From contig OY744608.1 in assembly GCA_963556255.1 (NCBI GenBank), forward strand, positions 33,725,654-33,789,653: 64,000 bases of DNA, in the 5' to 3' direction. The position numbers and the translations under genes were made by a program. Below the pieces are notes generated by a model that was given only the letters and a program-made list of their open reading frames with translations, searched no databases and was not told where the DNA came from. Numbering within the stretch: position 1 is the stretch's first letter; each line of letters begins with the position of its first letter. Below are positions 28,898 through 39,269 of this stretch, one piece after another. Source of the stretch: Allolobophora icterica. Taxonomy: Eukaryota; Annelida; Clitellata; Crassiclitellata; Lumbricidae.

Positions 28898-28994
28898 ATG
28901 CCGAATATAAAGCTGCAGAGTTCTGATGGAGATATTTTTGAAGTGGATGTTGACATTGCCAAGCAGTCTGTTGTTGTGAAAACTATGCTTGAAG
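28898..28994 (+). CDS. SKP1 exon 1 (coding start)
   Basis: ATG directly follows an acceptor (TCTTCTTTAG|ATG), so a 5' UTR exon lies upstream, as in vertebrate SKP1. It encodes [19 protein letters not shown] then [13 protein letters not shown], almost the universal animal SKP1 N-terminus (first strand-helix of the BTB/POZ fold). Donor G|GTGAGT, phase 1. Confidence 0.95.
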
Positions 28995-31900
28995 GTGAGT
29001 TATTGATGAACTGAGTTGTCAAAACTGCCTGGTTATCATGTACAATTGTATATATGTATGTGTGTATGTACCAGTGTACTTATACAGTTAAATTATGTTA
29101 TACTTGTCAAGAACAAAATGTCATCAGTAAGCAGAGGTAAGATAACAGGAAAAGTTGCCACTGGTGGGTTATGTGTACACCTAGAGCCGAATGAAAGAAT
29201 TCCAATCCAAAGTTGACAATTAACAAATGTTCAGAGTTCATGGGCAGTTTTTTCACCAAGCAGTCTCTTGTTGATGAATGAACTTGCAGGATCTGGATGT
29301 AGCTCAGTCCACTAGGTCTGTGCAGGACAGGCATTCATCAACAGCTGGCCGACTGGTCCTAGAACCCTGTGTCACTGGTTCTCTATGCCACTCCAAAGAC
29401 TTTCGTGACCACTGAATAGGTGACCCGGTCCAATAGCAGCAGGTTTTGATCATATGCGATGAAATGCAGTTCAATGTTAGAAATCTATTGAAAAAGAAAG
29501 AACGAACTCTGAAAATGCAGACTTGGTCATAGTAGAATTTCAAACGTATGAGAATTGTCGAGTAAATTCCATCGAGCATGTTAGACTAACTGAGCAAATC
29601 GACATGATATGATAAACAAAAGCTTCATGGCCACAGACATGTGCTGTACTCCAGTCACACAGTGTGCATATCCACAGAGTTGCTCTGTTTAGTGTCTCCA
29701 TAGATGAGTTTGTTAAATATGAATTCACAGAAGTGTGTTTGTATGGTAAACTGTTTCTTATGTAAACATTTAACTCAGTAGTTTTCTTGTGATTTCATTG
29801 TTAATTAAAGCAGTGTCATTGTAGACCTGTGTTTTGATGCTGGGATGTGCTTGATTGTTCAGTGAGAATATCGGTTGTAGGTGTGATGATAAACAGGCAA
29901 CCCTTGCATAGCAAGAAGTACACCTTTAGATAATGCCTTGTGCACAGGACACTGACATGCTAGCAGATAATAGTTATTGAAAATAATAATGATAAAGCAG
30001 TTTTTTGTGACAGATATATGTGCTTGGCTGCAGTTTGTAGATGCAAGTTACTTTGTTTTTAGTCCGAGTCCAAGTAACAATGACTATTGTTGTTGGAAAT
30101 GATGTGGAGCAGCTGGCCAACTTGGGTGAGCAAGGTCCTAGAATGTGGTTTTCTTCCTGCAGCTGAGCTGGATGAAACTGAAATGTGGTTGTTGTATATT
30201 TGTTCATGGTGACTGTTGTATAGGTATTTGTGTTTGAAGATTTTTTGTTATTTTTATGATATTTTTAAGATCTTGGCATGAATGAGGGTGAAGATGAGGC
30301 GGTGCCACTCCCAAATGTGAATGCTGCCATTCTGAAGAAGGTGATTCAGTGGTGCACTTATCACAAGAATGATTCTCCACCATCTAAGGATAACAAGAAC
30401 AAGGACAAGAGAACAGGCGACATCTGCTCCTGGAATATGGAGTTTCTAGAGGTGGATCAGGGAACACTGTTTGAACTGATCTTGGTGAGTTTTTTGAGCA
30501 TTTGCTACCGAGTTGCAGTCACTGAAAGAGGATCAGGGAGGGATCTGTTCAAGATAGAGAGCTGTGCCAAATTCAAATCTGCCTTCCATTTATGGAATAC
30601 AGGTTGTGATGCGTAGCCAATTCATGTTGTGTGGAGTCCCATCAAGATACTCTGTACATTCTGAGCTAGTTCTTGGTTAAATGTCCGAACTTTGTAAAGT
30701 CAGTGACATAAAATTACTCAATTTGTGTGTGTGTCTGTGAAATGTTGTGTGAGAAGGTTTGGTAAAAGTGCCAACTTAATATAACATTGAACCTTTATGT
30801 TTCTCCAAATCCAGAAAACCGCTTGTAAAGACAATGGAGAAAACTGTTTGAACACTTATTCCAAATCAGAACTATCAAAATCACATGAAAAATTCCTTTT
30901 TTTCCCACTTGCTTTGATTGTTGCAAATGCAAACATAAAATCAGAAAAATCTTTTCGGATCATATAATCTCTGTACTCATTTCTCGGGAGTATAAGCAAG
31001 CAAATGAAGAAGCATAGGTAATCAATTGACTGAATCTGCTTTGAGTTCATTTACATAAAGGATGTTGGTTCCCTAACTTCCAGCAGCAATAGTCAGATGC
31101 CCAGGTTGGAGGTTGAACAAAAAGACTGGAATGCAAACTGTCGCATCTGCCATTCTTGAGATTTAAATATGATAGAGTTTTTAAGGTGTAAAGTGATTTA
31201 AAATCTCCAATGTAACAAGTGGCATCTCCACTGGTTGTTTGCATCCAGACGTTTCCAAATTACAGTTAGAAGTACAAGTTTACTGATACCGTACTAATTT
31301 CACACTTACCTGACCTTTGTAAATTATGCTAGAATAATGTAGTAATTCGTGTTTCTCTACTAGGCTGCAGACTACCTGGACATTCCAGAATTGCTTGATG
31401 TCACCTGTAAAACTTTGGCCAACATGATTAAGACACCTGAAGAATTTCGGAAGACCTTCAACAAAAAGAACGACTTTACGCCGGCTGAGGAGGAACAGGT
31501 AATGATGTGAAATAGCTTTGTTATAGATGCATTGTCATTTAACTTTTTCTTTAAGCAAGTAGAACTGAGCTTTTAAACCCAAAAATACAATAGTTACCAT
31601 AAAGGAAGTCAAAGGTCTCATGTTGTGTAGTGGAACTAATGGGAGGCGCTCATTTTCTTTCCATATGTCCCTTGAGCTGGCAATGGACAAAATGTGAGGT
31701 CCTGGATATGGTGCCAACACATCGCTGTTTACTCCCCAGTTTCCACTGGTACCAAATTATACGGTGCTGGGCCAAAGCAGTTTTAGTTCTGGGAACAAAA
31801 AGATAAGCCAATTCGCAGAGCACAATGAGCGAGAAGAGGATGCAGATAGCGGCTTTCGCAGATAGTTCAAGAGGTATTTCAGGGCAGTGCCCTGCTGAGA

Positions 31901-34900
31901 TTTGGAGACAAGGAGGAGGATCTTATAATGGATGTGCATGGCAATAGGGACCCAGTGCAGGACATCAAGAATGGAAGTAGAGACATGGGCAAAGCGGGGG
32001 GAGTTGAGCGAAGAGTCTAGCAGAAGCATCATTTAGAACAGATTGAAGGGAGAGACGTTGCTCAGGGAGACCCATGAGGAGTGAGTTGCAGTAGTCGAAG
32101 CATGAGCAGACAATTGTGAACTATGGTGGTAAAGACAGAAGGTGAGACCGAGCATCTGGTGGCCCTGAGATACCTCAGTTTGAAAGAAGCAGGAGCAAGT
32201 CAGGTTGGAGACATGCTGTGTGAGGAGGAGTTAAGTGTGACACTCAAGTTGCAGACAGTGGAAGAGAGGTGTAAGCAGGGAATTTATTGGTCTATAGAAA
32301 GTCGAGCTTAGCGAGCTGGTGCCTGGTCCCAAATCATATCAATTGAGTCTTAGCAGTGTTTAGGCAGAGACTCTGCCTAAACACTGCTAAGACTCCAGTA
32401 GTGAAGATCAGAGACAAGATAGTCAATGGAGCGAACAAGGGAAAGTTGATCAGCTGACAGACCATATACAAAAGCCTGAGCATCATCTGGATAAGGCCAT
32501 TTGCCCCATGTTTAGTAAATAGAGACGGGATATCAGCAGTGAAGTAGATTTATAGGATGGGACCGAGCAACGAGCCCTGGGTAACACGAAATTCGACCTC
32601 TGCCCGCTGAGTCCTGGTTTCACCAAGGACAATCAACTGTGAGCAGGTATGGTTTAATCCAAAGTAGGGGAACATCAGAGAGGCCACAGGACAGTTCCAG
32701 TTGCTGAAACAGGATCTGTCGGTCAACCATGTCAAATGCACATGAGACACCAAAGAGTGCCAGGAGAGAGATGAGAGTGATTAATAGCTACATAACTATC
32801 AGACAGCAGGGATCAGAGAGCAGTTTCGGTGGAATGGTGGCCTCTGACTGGGTGGCCGGCAGGAGCCCAGCTTGCTCAAAGTAGGGGAGTAGCTGGAGTG
32901 AAACTAGTCTTTCAACGGACTTTTGAGAGGAAAGAAAGATGGGTAATTTTGACAGGCATTTTGGTGATCAGTTTTGCTTTTCAATTATTATAATAATGAA
33001 TTATACCTGTATATATAGGCATCAATCGATGACACTCCAGAACATATGAATTCGCAAGCCGGTGAATTTCCATCAGAACGATGAGACTTGAAGTTGGTAG
33101 AATGGCGGATCCAAGAGGCAACCGATCATGTCGTTATGGTCTCTCTGGCATCATATTTTGACCAGGAGTCTCCAATTTGAATATGAATTTGACTGGTTTT
33201 GCTTGAAGTGACCGACGATTGATTGATGCCTTATGTATTGTGATAACAGGGTTTTATAAATCGTTAGGTTAGAGTACAATACAATAAAATACAACTGTAT
33301 TTTGATATTGCCCTCCTTACAAAGTTCAGAAGTGCACACGACCATACGACAGAACATCGATGGCGCATGGGTCGCTACGCAGCGGCCTGAGATAGATTCG
33401 AACCTGCAACCCTCCGGTTACACGGCGCCGAACATCCCACTACACCAGAGTTTCCCAAACTGTGGGTCGCGACCCAAAAGTGGGTCGCCAAGCTCTGGCA
33501 AGTGGGTCGCCACATTTTTTCGAGAAACATTTGCTTTTTTGCAGCAACAACATTTGACTATGATTGGGCTATAGCTAGCTGGATTGCAATAAATTGTTAT
33601 TAAATTATTTCCCTAAATTTATTTTTAATGCTTTAAATTTCTAAGCGCTGTACGTAAATTTCGTTACCAATTTACGAAGCAAATTTTAGTACACAATGCT
33701 TAATTTTACACAGTGAGTATCGAGACTAACAAGGTATTCACAAATTGGTCGTGACCCAGAAAAGTTTGGGAACCGCTGCACTACACCACCATGTCCCCTG
33801 GAGTAGATCAGATTAGAGTGTTTAGAGTAGGTTAGATGTTTGGATTCTTTAGAGGCAGGCCATTTAGTATTCTGCAAACTCGCACAAGTGAGGTGCTTAA
33901 TAACAACTAGGTTATCAAATATCTGGGGAAAACTATAAAGGTACTCAAAATCTGTGTAATTTCAAACTAAAACTTAAAGAATATCATGGAAATATGAGAA
34001 AGTAAAAAAGTAAGAAACTGAAAAAAGTCATAAAGATTGTACTGATCCAAAATTAAAGATCGTAAAAATTATTTCAAAGTTGAAAGTGTCTGTTTTTCCA
34101 AAATGAATTTTAATATGGCTTTGCATATTTTGCCCTCTGTAAACTTCTGAATCCAATTGTTCATCTTTATTTCAGCATTTACTCTTCACTGCTGCAGCAA
34201 CCATGCCTCAAACACCCGAGAATGATGAGCAAATGAATATTGACCTGGCCTGTAAGTTAATACAAACAGTATTAAATAAACTAAATAAATAAATAGTGGA
34301 GATTAGAGTGCTGTAGTTCGTAGACAGTCGATGAAATCGAAGCAACGATTCAGAAGCACAAGTTTTATGGTGACTTCTAATGGCAGTGTTACTGGTTCAT
34401 GAAGCACTGAACTGAGTATCTTTGCATTCTGGAATAGCATTTGGCTATTGCATATAAATGTGATGCATTATTCTGTACAGACTGTTATTAAGAAGCCTTT
34501 AACTCGCTAGGTCTCTGTCATCATAATTTCTGTAAGAGGTTTCTAAAAGAAGGTATATAAATATGCATCAATATACCTAAACGTATGCAATTTATCAGTG
34601 AATTGTTACACTTCTGTTGTAGCTGCATTCCAAAACAAGGACCAGATGAGATGTGCAAAGTTTACGTTGCCAACAGCAACAACAGTAAGTTCCATTGAAA
34701 TTAAACTTTGACATCCAGAATTTATTTAGACCACTGGATGTTTGAAAATATGCTATTAAATATCGTTATCAAAAGAGACAACATTTCTTTCACCTGGCAT
34801 GGGCTATAGCAAGGTAAATGAGCATCTTAAGTTTTTTCATGCAATTGAGCATCATAAACTTTTCAATGTGCGTTAGCATCATAAATTTCTCTGAGTTTTG

Positions 34901-37557
34901 CGATACAACTGTCTGTGAATTCTAATTGTTTTATTGCAATTCCACTTGAACCAAACAATTATTGATATCTTGGAAGCATGATAATGGCACTATAGAAGTC
35001 ATTGGATTAGATTAGATTAGATTAGATTAGATTAGGTCCGTTTTGCAACATAATGAGCAGACATTTTGCATTGAGTGTAGTAACTGTTGCAAGTCATCAG
35101 AGTTGTCTAGTTTTAGGTTTGTTACATATATATGTACTAATGTGACAGTACATTATAAATCTGTTCAGGCTCACAGGTAAAGGGAAGCAACGGACTTCCC
35201 AGAATTGACAGAACAGGCGATTTAGATTGAATACTTAGCCACGGGATTGAAGACATGACCAAGTTGCAGCTTGGGAGTCTTGGAGTTTTTCAAAACTCAA
35301 GATTCTTAAATTTAGTATATTACAAAAGCTATGCATGTTTACTGTGTCATTTCCAGCTATACGATCTTCCGATGGAGCTACAGGAACGTATCCTCATGGA
35401 AGTCATTGTATGCAAAGTTAGAGATCGAAAGCTTATCAGACGTGCCTGGAAAGAATTGGCTGATCGGATAGCAGAGCAACTGAGGACTGTTTGTCCACTA
35501 TTGGACTCTGCGCTGAATACTGACTTATTTCGAAACAGGCTTCATGGAATTCTGGAAAGCCTTCGTTAGTTCCCAAAAAACTTATTAAGTGGCCGACTGC
35601 ATGGGCAGTTGTTCACATTGTTGTACAGTTCATCGTAATATAAATTTTTTGTTTTATAATGATATTATTGTTAAGATTTGTCATTACCTAGTACTATCTC
35701 GTTTTAATTTCATGTTTGCTATCAAAGGGCAAACTGGGTTGCAATCAACATCCAGCTATGTGCGTTTCTGTAATTCATTCTTCTAACAGCATCCTGGCTA
35801 CTGAAAGCCAACATGCTACAGCAGCTAGTTCGCTATCTAGCCACTTATGTAGCACCTTTTCATTTCATAATACAGGTGCTTTCTACCATTGCCTACCGGT
35901 CTCTAATGCTAATAGAGTTATTAGGAACAGAAGTTCATCAGTAAGCAGACGAGTTTCAGATAACTAGACAAAGTTACTACTAACGGTCTCCTGTGCACAC
36001 GGATTCCCAATTGAATATCCTGTGTTGATTGGCTACACCCTGTTATCTATATGCATTATGCATGACACATTGGACAGGCTCCCCATCTTGCAAAACATCA
36101 ACTATAGAATAGCTGTACTAATCTGGCGATGGTTTCTTGGCTGTTCCCCGGTTTATTTACGTGAGCTTTGCTGTCCTGTTTTTTGTGTGGCTGGCCCCCG
36201 AGCTCTTTGCTTTTCTTCTGCGGGTGAGCTCTTGGTTCCTCGTGCTACCACCACAACTAGTCGGCATCGCGCTTTCTCTGTGGTCGGTCCCTCCATCTGG
36301 AATCGTCTCCCATTGCAGATATGCCTGTTGCCTAAGAATAGTTTTGCTTATGTTTTACAAGTTACTGAAGTCCAGTTTATGCTGCCGTGGTTGGGCTGGG
36401 AGCACTTCTGAGTAGGTACCATGAGGGGGCACTGTATTAAATTTTCAAAATGAATGAATGAATGAATGTTCAGAGTACCAGAGGACCTGCTGCAACGAAG
36501 GCCCATGAAGTTTTAAATTAATTAGAAGCACTGAAGTATTAGAAGTTATTAGAAATATTATTTAGTATTAGAAGTTATTAGAAATATTATTTCAAATGTA
36601 ACTGTATGCAGTCAATTTCTGCTTAGTTTTATATACAGATCACTGTTTCTTGTTTTAGCTCAAGTAGAGTATTTTTTCAACACTCGAGCCAGGCATCAGT
36701 ACTCAGACTGTGTCAATGTTGCTGCAATGAACAACGAAGTTTTTGTTTTGTGCCGTGAACCGGATCAGCATCCTCACATCGACATCTATGCTCACAATGA
36801 TCTAAAGACAGCCAAGAGAAAGATACAGTTGCCTGATATAAAGATTCCTTTGAAGTTGGAGGCATGCAGCATGACGAATGCTCTCTATGTTCTGCACCAA
36901 ATGTCAAGGCGCACTGAAATTTGGCGAGTTTTTATAGATGAACATGAGTGTCGGGTTTCACCATGGATCACATGTTCGAATACACTCATATCAAAAATGT
37001 CCGTATCTGCTGATGGAAGCGTGATTCTTTTCCAAGGTCCAGACCCATCAGCAATCAAAGTATATAATGCGGATGGCTCTTTACAACACCAGATGGAGTT
37101 GTTGAACCACATTTCTGATCTACATGATGTTGTTTCAAAGTCAAATGGAAACTTTGTCTTGGTGAAGAAGAAAAGTCTTGCAGAAGTCGACAGAGAAGGA
37201 AACACCTTGTATGAATACGACAAAGTATCGGGGGAATTTATTTACTGTGCCATAGACCTCTATGACAGAATAGTGATGATTAATGATGGTGGATATGTCC
37301 AAATGTTAGATTCTGAGTTTAACTCAGTGGATGTCAAGTTTGGGCTGGAATCAGATGAAGGTTCTAAGAAGCACATCTATCAGATGCACTATAACAGGAA
37401 AAGAAATGAGTTTATAGCATTTGCATGCGCTGCTGTTTCTGATGCTGGTGCACCACAATGTTTAACAATCTTCAGCTTCACCGACAGAAGTATTCCAAAT
37501 TATGCTGAGAATAAGCAATATTTACAGTATTCAATGAAAGTACCCCGCTCAAACTGA
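28898..37557 (+). CDS. SKP1 / F-box-like / beta-propeller composite gene (single-gene model)
   Basis: Exons 28898-28994, 30270-30484, 31364-31498, 33019-33061, 34198-34251, 34623-34684, 35357-35564 and 36659-37557 all have AG/GT borders and compatible phases (1,0,0,1,1,0,1). They give 570 residues: SKP1 fold 1-149, linker about 150-202, F-box-like motif about 203-240, propeller about 273-570. SKP1 is the CUL1 adaptor that binds F-boxes; propellers often bind substrates. The canonical SKP1 C-terminal peptide with the conserved Trp is absent. By inference the protein could be a single-chain substrate receptor for a CUL1 ligase, comparable in layout to BTB-Kelch receptors of CUL3. Alternative: two genes, with SKP1 ending at TGA 33082-33084 and the second starting at ATG 34203. 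The exons themselves are firm; the fusion is not proven. Confidence 0.6.
28995..30269. other. SKP1-like gene intron 1, no recognised element
   Basis: Non-coding between the first two SKP1 exons. No repeat shared with the rest of the window was noticed. Confidence 0.5.
30270..30484 (+). CDS. SKP1 exon 2
   Basis: Acceptor ATTTTTAAG, donor TTG|GTGAGT, phase 1 to 0. It encodes [18 protein letters not shown], a Lys/Asp-rich loop and [15 protein letters not shown]. The loop is more basic and the following strand more diverged (DICSWNMEF) than in housekeeping SKP1, which points to a paralogue. Confidence 0.95.
31364..31498 (+). CDS. SKP1 exon 3
   Basis: Acceptor CTCTACTAG, donor CAG|GTAATG, phase 0 to 0. 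It encodes [20 protein letters not shown] then [20 protein letters not shown] and AEEEQ, helices H5-H7 that form much of the F-box binding surface. Two residues are missing in the usual NMIKGKTPEE stretch. The exon ends where canonical SKP1 has its last intron, but the canonical final exon is not found downstream. Confidence 0.95.
31744..32935 (-). mobile_element. L2/CR1-like LINE, antisense, in SKP1 intron 3
   Basis: The reverse strand encodes [22 protein letters not shown] C-terminal sequence near 31980 and an RT segment ([11 protein letters not shown]) near 32560, i.e. GVPQGSVLGP-type. Frameshifts are frequent. It holds a large palindrome at 32345-32395. Confidence 0.8.
32345..32395. repeat. 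Perfect 25-bp inverted repeat with 1-nt spacer
   Basis: The arm beginning GAGTCTTAGCAGTGTTTAGG is followed, after one A, by its exact reverse complement ending CCTAAACACTGCTAAGACTC. It lies inside the antisense LINE. It could be a replication or insertion scar or an assembly artefact. Confidence 0.95.
33019..33084 (+). CDS. Alternative SKP1 3' exon (linker, or terminal exon with stop)
   Basis: Acceptor ATATATAG and phase-0 entry. It encodes [14 protein letters not shown], then either splices at 33061 (GCCG|GTGAAT, phase 1) or reads on for GEFPSER to TGA at 33082-33084. Neither reading contains the usual SKP1 ending with its Trp. The splice version joins 34198 in frame; the stop version would give a SKP1 paralogue of about 170 residues. 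Confidence 0.55.
   Translation, partial: ASIDDTPEHMNSQAGEFPSER
33300..33805 (-). mobile_element. tRNA-derived SINE, reverse, split by a hAT element
   Basis: The reverse strand shows B box GGTTCGAATC and the head CGGCGCCGTGTAACCGGAGG, matching the SINE at 17104. It is interrupted by the element at 33446-33778 and resumes with CACCATGTCCCCTG. Confidence 0.7.
33446..33778. mobile_element. hAT-like element, 333 bp, 8-bp target duplication
   Basis: Starts CAGAGTTTCCCAAACTGTGG and ends AAAGTTTGGGAACCGCTG. CACTACAC flanks both sides (33438-33445 and 33779-33786). The terminus is of the TTCCCAAACT type common in Charlie-like hAT families. Non-coding. Confidence 0.92.
34198..34251 (+). CDS. Linker exon (or 5' end of a separate F-box-like/propeller gene)
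   Basis: Acceptor TTCACTGCTGCAG, donor CCT|GTAAGT, phase 1 to 1. It encodes [19 protein letters not shown] second acceptor 22 bases upstream (TTTATTTCAG, exon from 34176) is phase 0 and joins the SKP1 exon ending at 31498 directly if 33019-33061 is skipped. The in-frame ATG at 34203 is the start in the two-gene alternative. Confidence 0.6.
34623..34684 (+). CDS. Linker exon, 62 nt
   Basis: Acceptor TTCTGTTGTAG, donor ACA|GTAAGT, phase 1 to 0. It encodes [20 protein letters not shown]. No domain recognised; probably a flexible linker. Confidence 0.6.
34990..35034. repeat. (GATTA)n tract, probable LINE/SINE tail
   Basis: Follows GGCACTATAGAAGTCATTG, a LINE-type 3' end, so it is probably the tail of a mostly lost copy. 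Confidence 0.7.
35357..35564 (+). CDS. F-box-like exon
   Basis: Acceptor GTCATTTCCAG, phase 0. It encodes [17 protein letters not shown] and then [14 protein letters not shown]. The LP-x-EL-xx-RIL start and downstream Arg-x-Trp-x-x-Leu (Trp about residue 233 of the composite) follow the F-box pattern, though the middle is diverged. The donor is C|GTTAGT at 35565. Reading through gives Leu-Arg then TAG at 35568-35570, so intron retention would drop the propeller. I recognise the motif by eye only; a profile search could fail to call it. Confidence 0.6.
36030..36470 (+). mobile_element. L2/CR1-like LINE 3' end with (GAAT)n tail
   Basis: Encodes [20 protein letters not shown], then [10 protein letters not shown] and [18 protein letters not shown], and ends GGGAGCACTTCTGAGTAGG with GAATGAATGAAT. 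It lies in the intron between the F-box-like and propeller exons. Confidence 0.88.
36659..37557 (+). CDS. Beta-propeller exon, about 299 residues
   Basis: Acceptor TCTTGTTTTAG, entry phase 1, stop TGA at 37555-37557. The long open frame has propeller-type repeats: [14 protein letters not shown], then [14 protein letters not shown] with [11 protein letters not shown], then [10 protein letters not shown] with [12 protein letters not shown], then YDRIVMIND with VQMLDSEFN. These are typical of the NHL/TRIM-like propellers of marine invertebrates. There is no signal peptide or membrane segment, so a cytosolic role is expected. Probably a protein-binding module; the target is unknown. Confidence 0.85.
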
Positions 37558-38075
37558 AACTGTTATTTACACGAACTGCAGTGAAATCTTCCATCTGCCT
37601 GCAAACTCTATGTTTGGTCATTGACAAGACTACAAAATTAGTTCATTAACAACTTCCCTCATGAAACCTGTTTAAAAACAGTTTCTGTTGCTTGTCACCT
37701 GTTTTGCATGTTTTATCAAAACAAGTTATTCCTTCATAGTTTCATGAAGGTTGTTTTTATGTCTGTTCACATAGATAACAAGTCTGAATGTTAAAAGTTA
37801 ATTTCTTGCAAACTTGTTTTTTGAGCAGGGACAGACTGGGCTGTAAAAAGCTAAGGGGAAGTAGAGTTCAGGGACCAATCTCATCCTCCATATTCTCCTT
37901 TCATTGGGTGGCATAATGGTTCTCAAAACCAGCTATAGGGTCCTATTTGGGCAAATTATGACAAGTTAAAACTAGAAGGTTCCTGGTTTGTGAAAGTTGC
38001 TTATTTATGCAGAGACGACTTAAGAAGTCGTGAAGAAGTGAAAGCGGTTTATTTCAGTCATGTTTTAACAATAAA
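37558..38075 (+). other. Probable 3' UTR of the propeller exon, with AATAAA at 38070-38075
   Basis: Non-coding after the stop at 37557. A canonical AATAAA in a TTTTAACAATAAAAATTT context is about 0.5 kb downstream. Confidence 0.5.
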
Positions 38076-38198
38076 AATTTAGCTTGTGATCTGGTTCAAA
38101 GTCTGGTCCAGCAGAATCTTGTGACGTGCATAATACTGAGTGAAATATCAAGTATCCTTAATTTGTTGTGATATATTGCCAATTATGATGGACATATT

Positions 38199-38367
38199 CA
38201 GGGGCGTCTACTCCATAGAAACCTTGGAGCAAATACTCTATCCAAAAAATAGGGGGGACTTCTGCCAGTGTATGTGCCATCATTATTGGGGGGAAGGAAG
38301 GGAAGGTGGGAAGTGGAGGGATGGGAGGGGAAGTTGCTCCAGTGACTTCTGGGTATAGACGCCCCTG
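38199..38367. mobile_element. hAT-like MITE, 169 bp (family CAGGGGCGTCTA, copy 1)
   Basis: Starts CAGGGGCGTCTACTCC and ends TATAGACGCCCCTG. Flanks are GACATATT and AACATATT (38191-38198, 38368-38375), 7 of 8 matching. The interior is shared with 54155-54322 (CCTTGGAGCAAAT, GTGTATGTGCCATCATT). Confidence 0.92.
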
Positions 38368-39269
38368 AACATATTGTCACATTGCATGTACAAGGAAGCA
38401 ATATGGCGCTGCTGCCATTAAGGATGTCCAGGAAGAGGGGAGTTAGTGGTAAATAAGTGCGGACTTGGGAACAGGGTTATGCCGATTGCAAATGTCTGAA
38501 TCTGAATTTGGTAGTTTCAGTACAATGCTTGCCTTTATCAACTTTAACCGGGCAGCAGACAACCTGTACTGTGTAGAATCTAGAGTTCCTTTGCTAGGCT
38601 CATCAGTATCAAAATATCCCACCTTATAGCACTGTTAGCCCTGCAAGATGAACAGGGTAGCATAATTTAGGCCTTAGTACTACTTTGAGTGTAAATGTCT
38701 GCAAAGGACCTAGGGGTTGGACGGGTCAAAGTAGGTTGTTGCATTTGTGTGACTGCCTTCATAAGCTATGGGGCAGATTCCAAGTTCCACAACTAACTAG
38801 TCACCAACAAGGTTTAAGGTCCAACAATGAATTTTTCCCGTCCTTTCAAGTTTGATACTATTTTGCAGAAAGTCAAAATGAATTATTAGCCCAAATGAAC
38901 AAAACAATTATAATTTACAATGTATACTTTTATGTGAAATTGTGAATGTTAAACTGTAAAAAATAGAAAATAGGTTATATTTACATTGATTCAAAATTCA
39001 AAATGTTAGTTTTTATAATTGAAAAAAATATTTTCATTCGTTTGGGGCCTATGGCATAGGCGTAATTTACGGGGGTACGAGAGGTACCCGTACCCCACAT
39101 TTTGAACTGGGGCGACTGTACCCCTCACTTTTCATAGCAATCGTTTTTGCCCATTATTATTTTATCTGAGGAAGCCCTCAAGATTCAAAACAATTACTGA
39201 GCATTATCATAGTGTGATCACCATTATCCTCACTCTCATTGTTATTTTTTTTACTATACGAGGTGGCAA

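Noticed and set aside
35165..35172. An 8-nt micro-exon before the F-box-like exon
   Set aside because: AG and GT flank it, but its phase (0 to 2) would break the frame into the exon at 35357, whereas direct joining keeps it.
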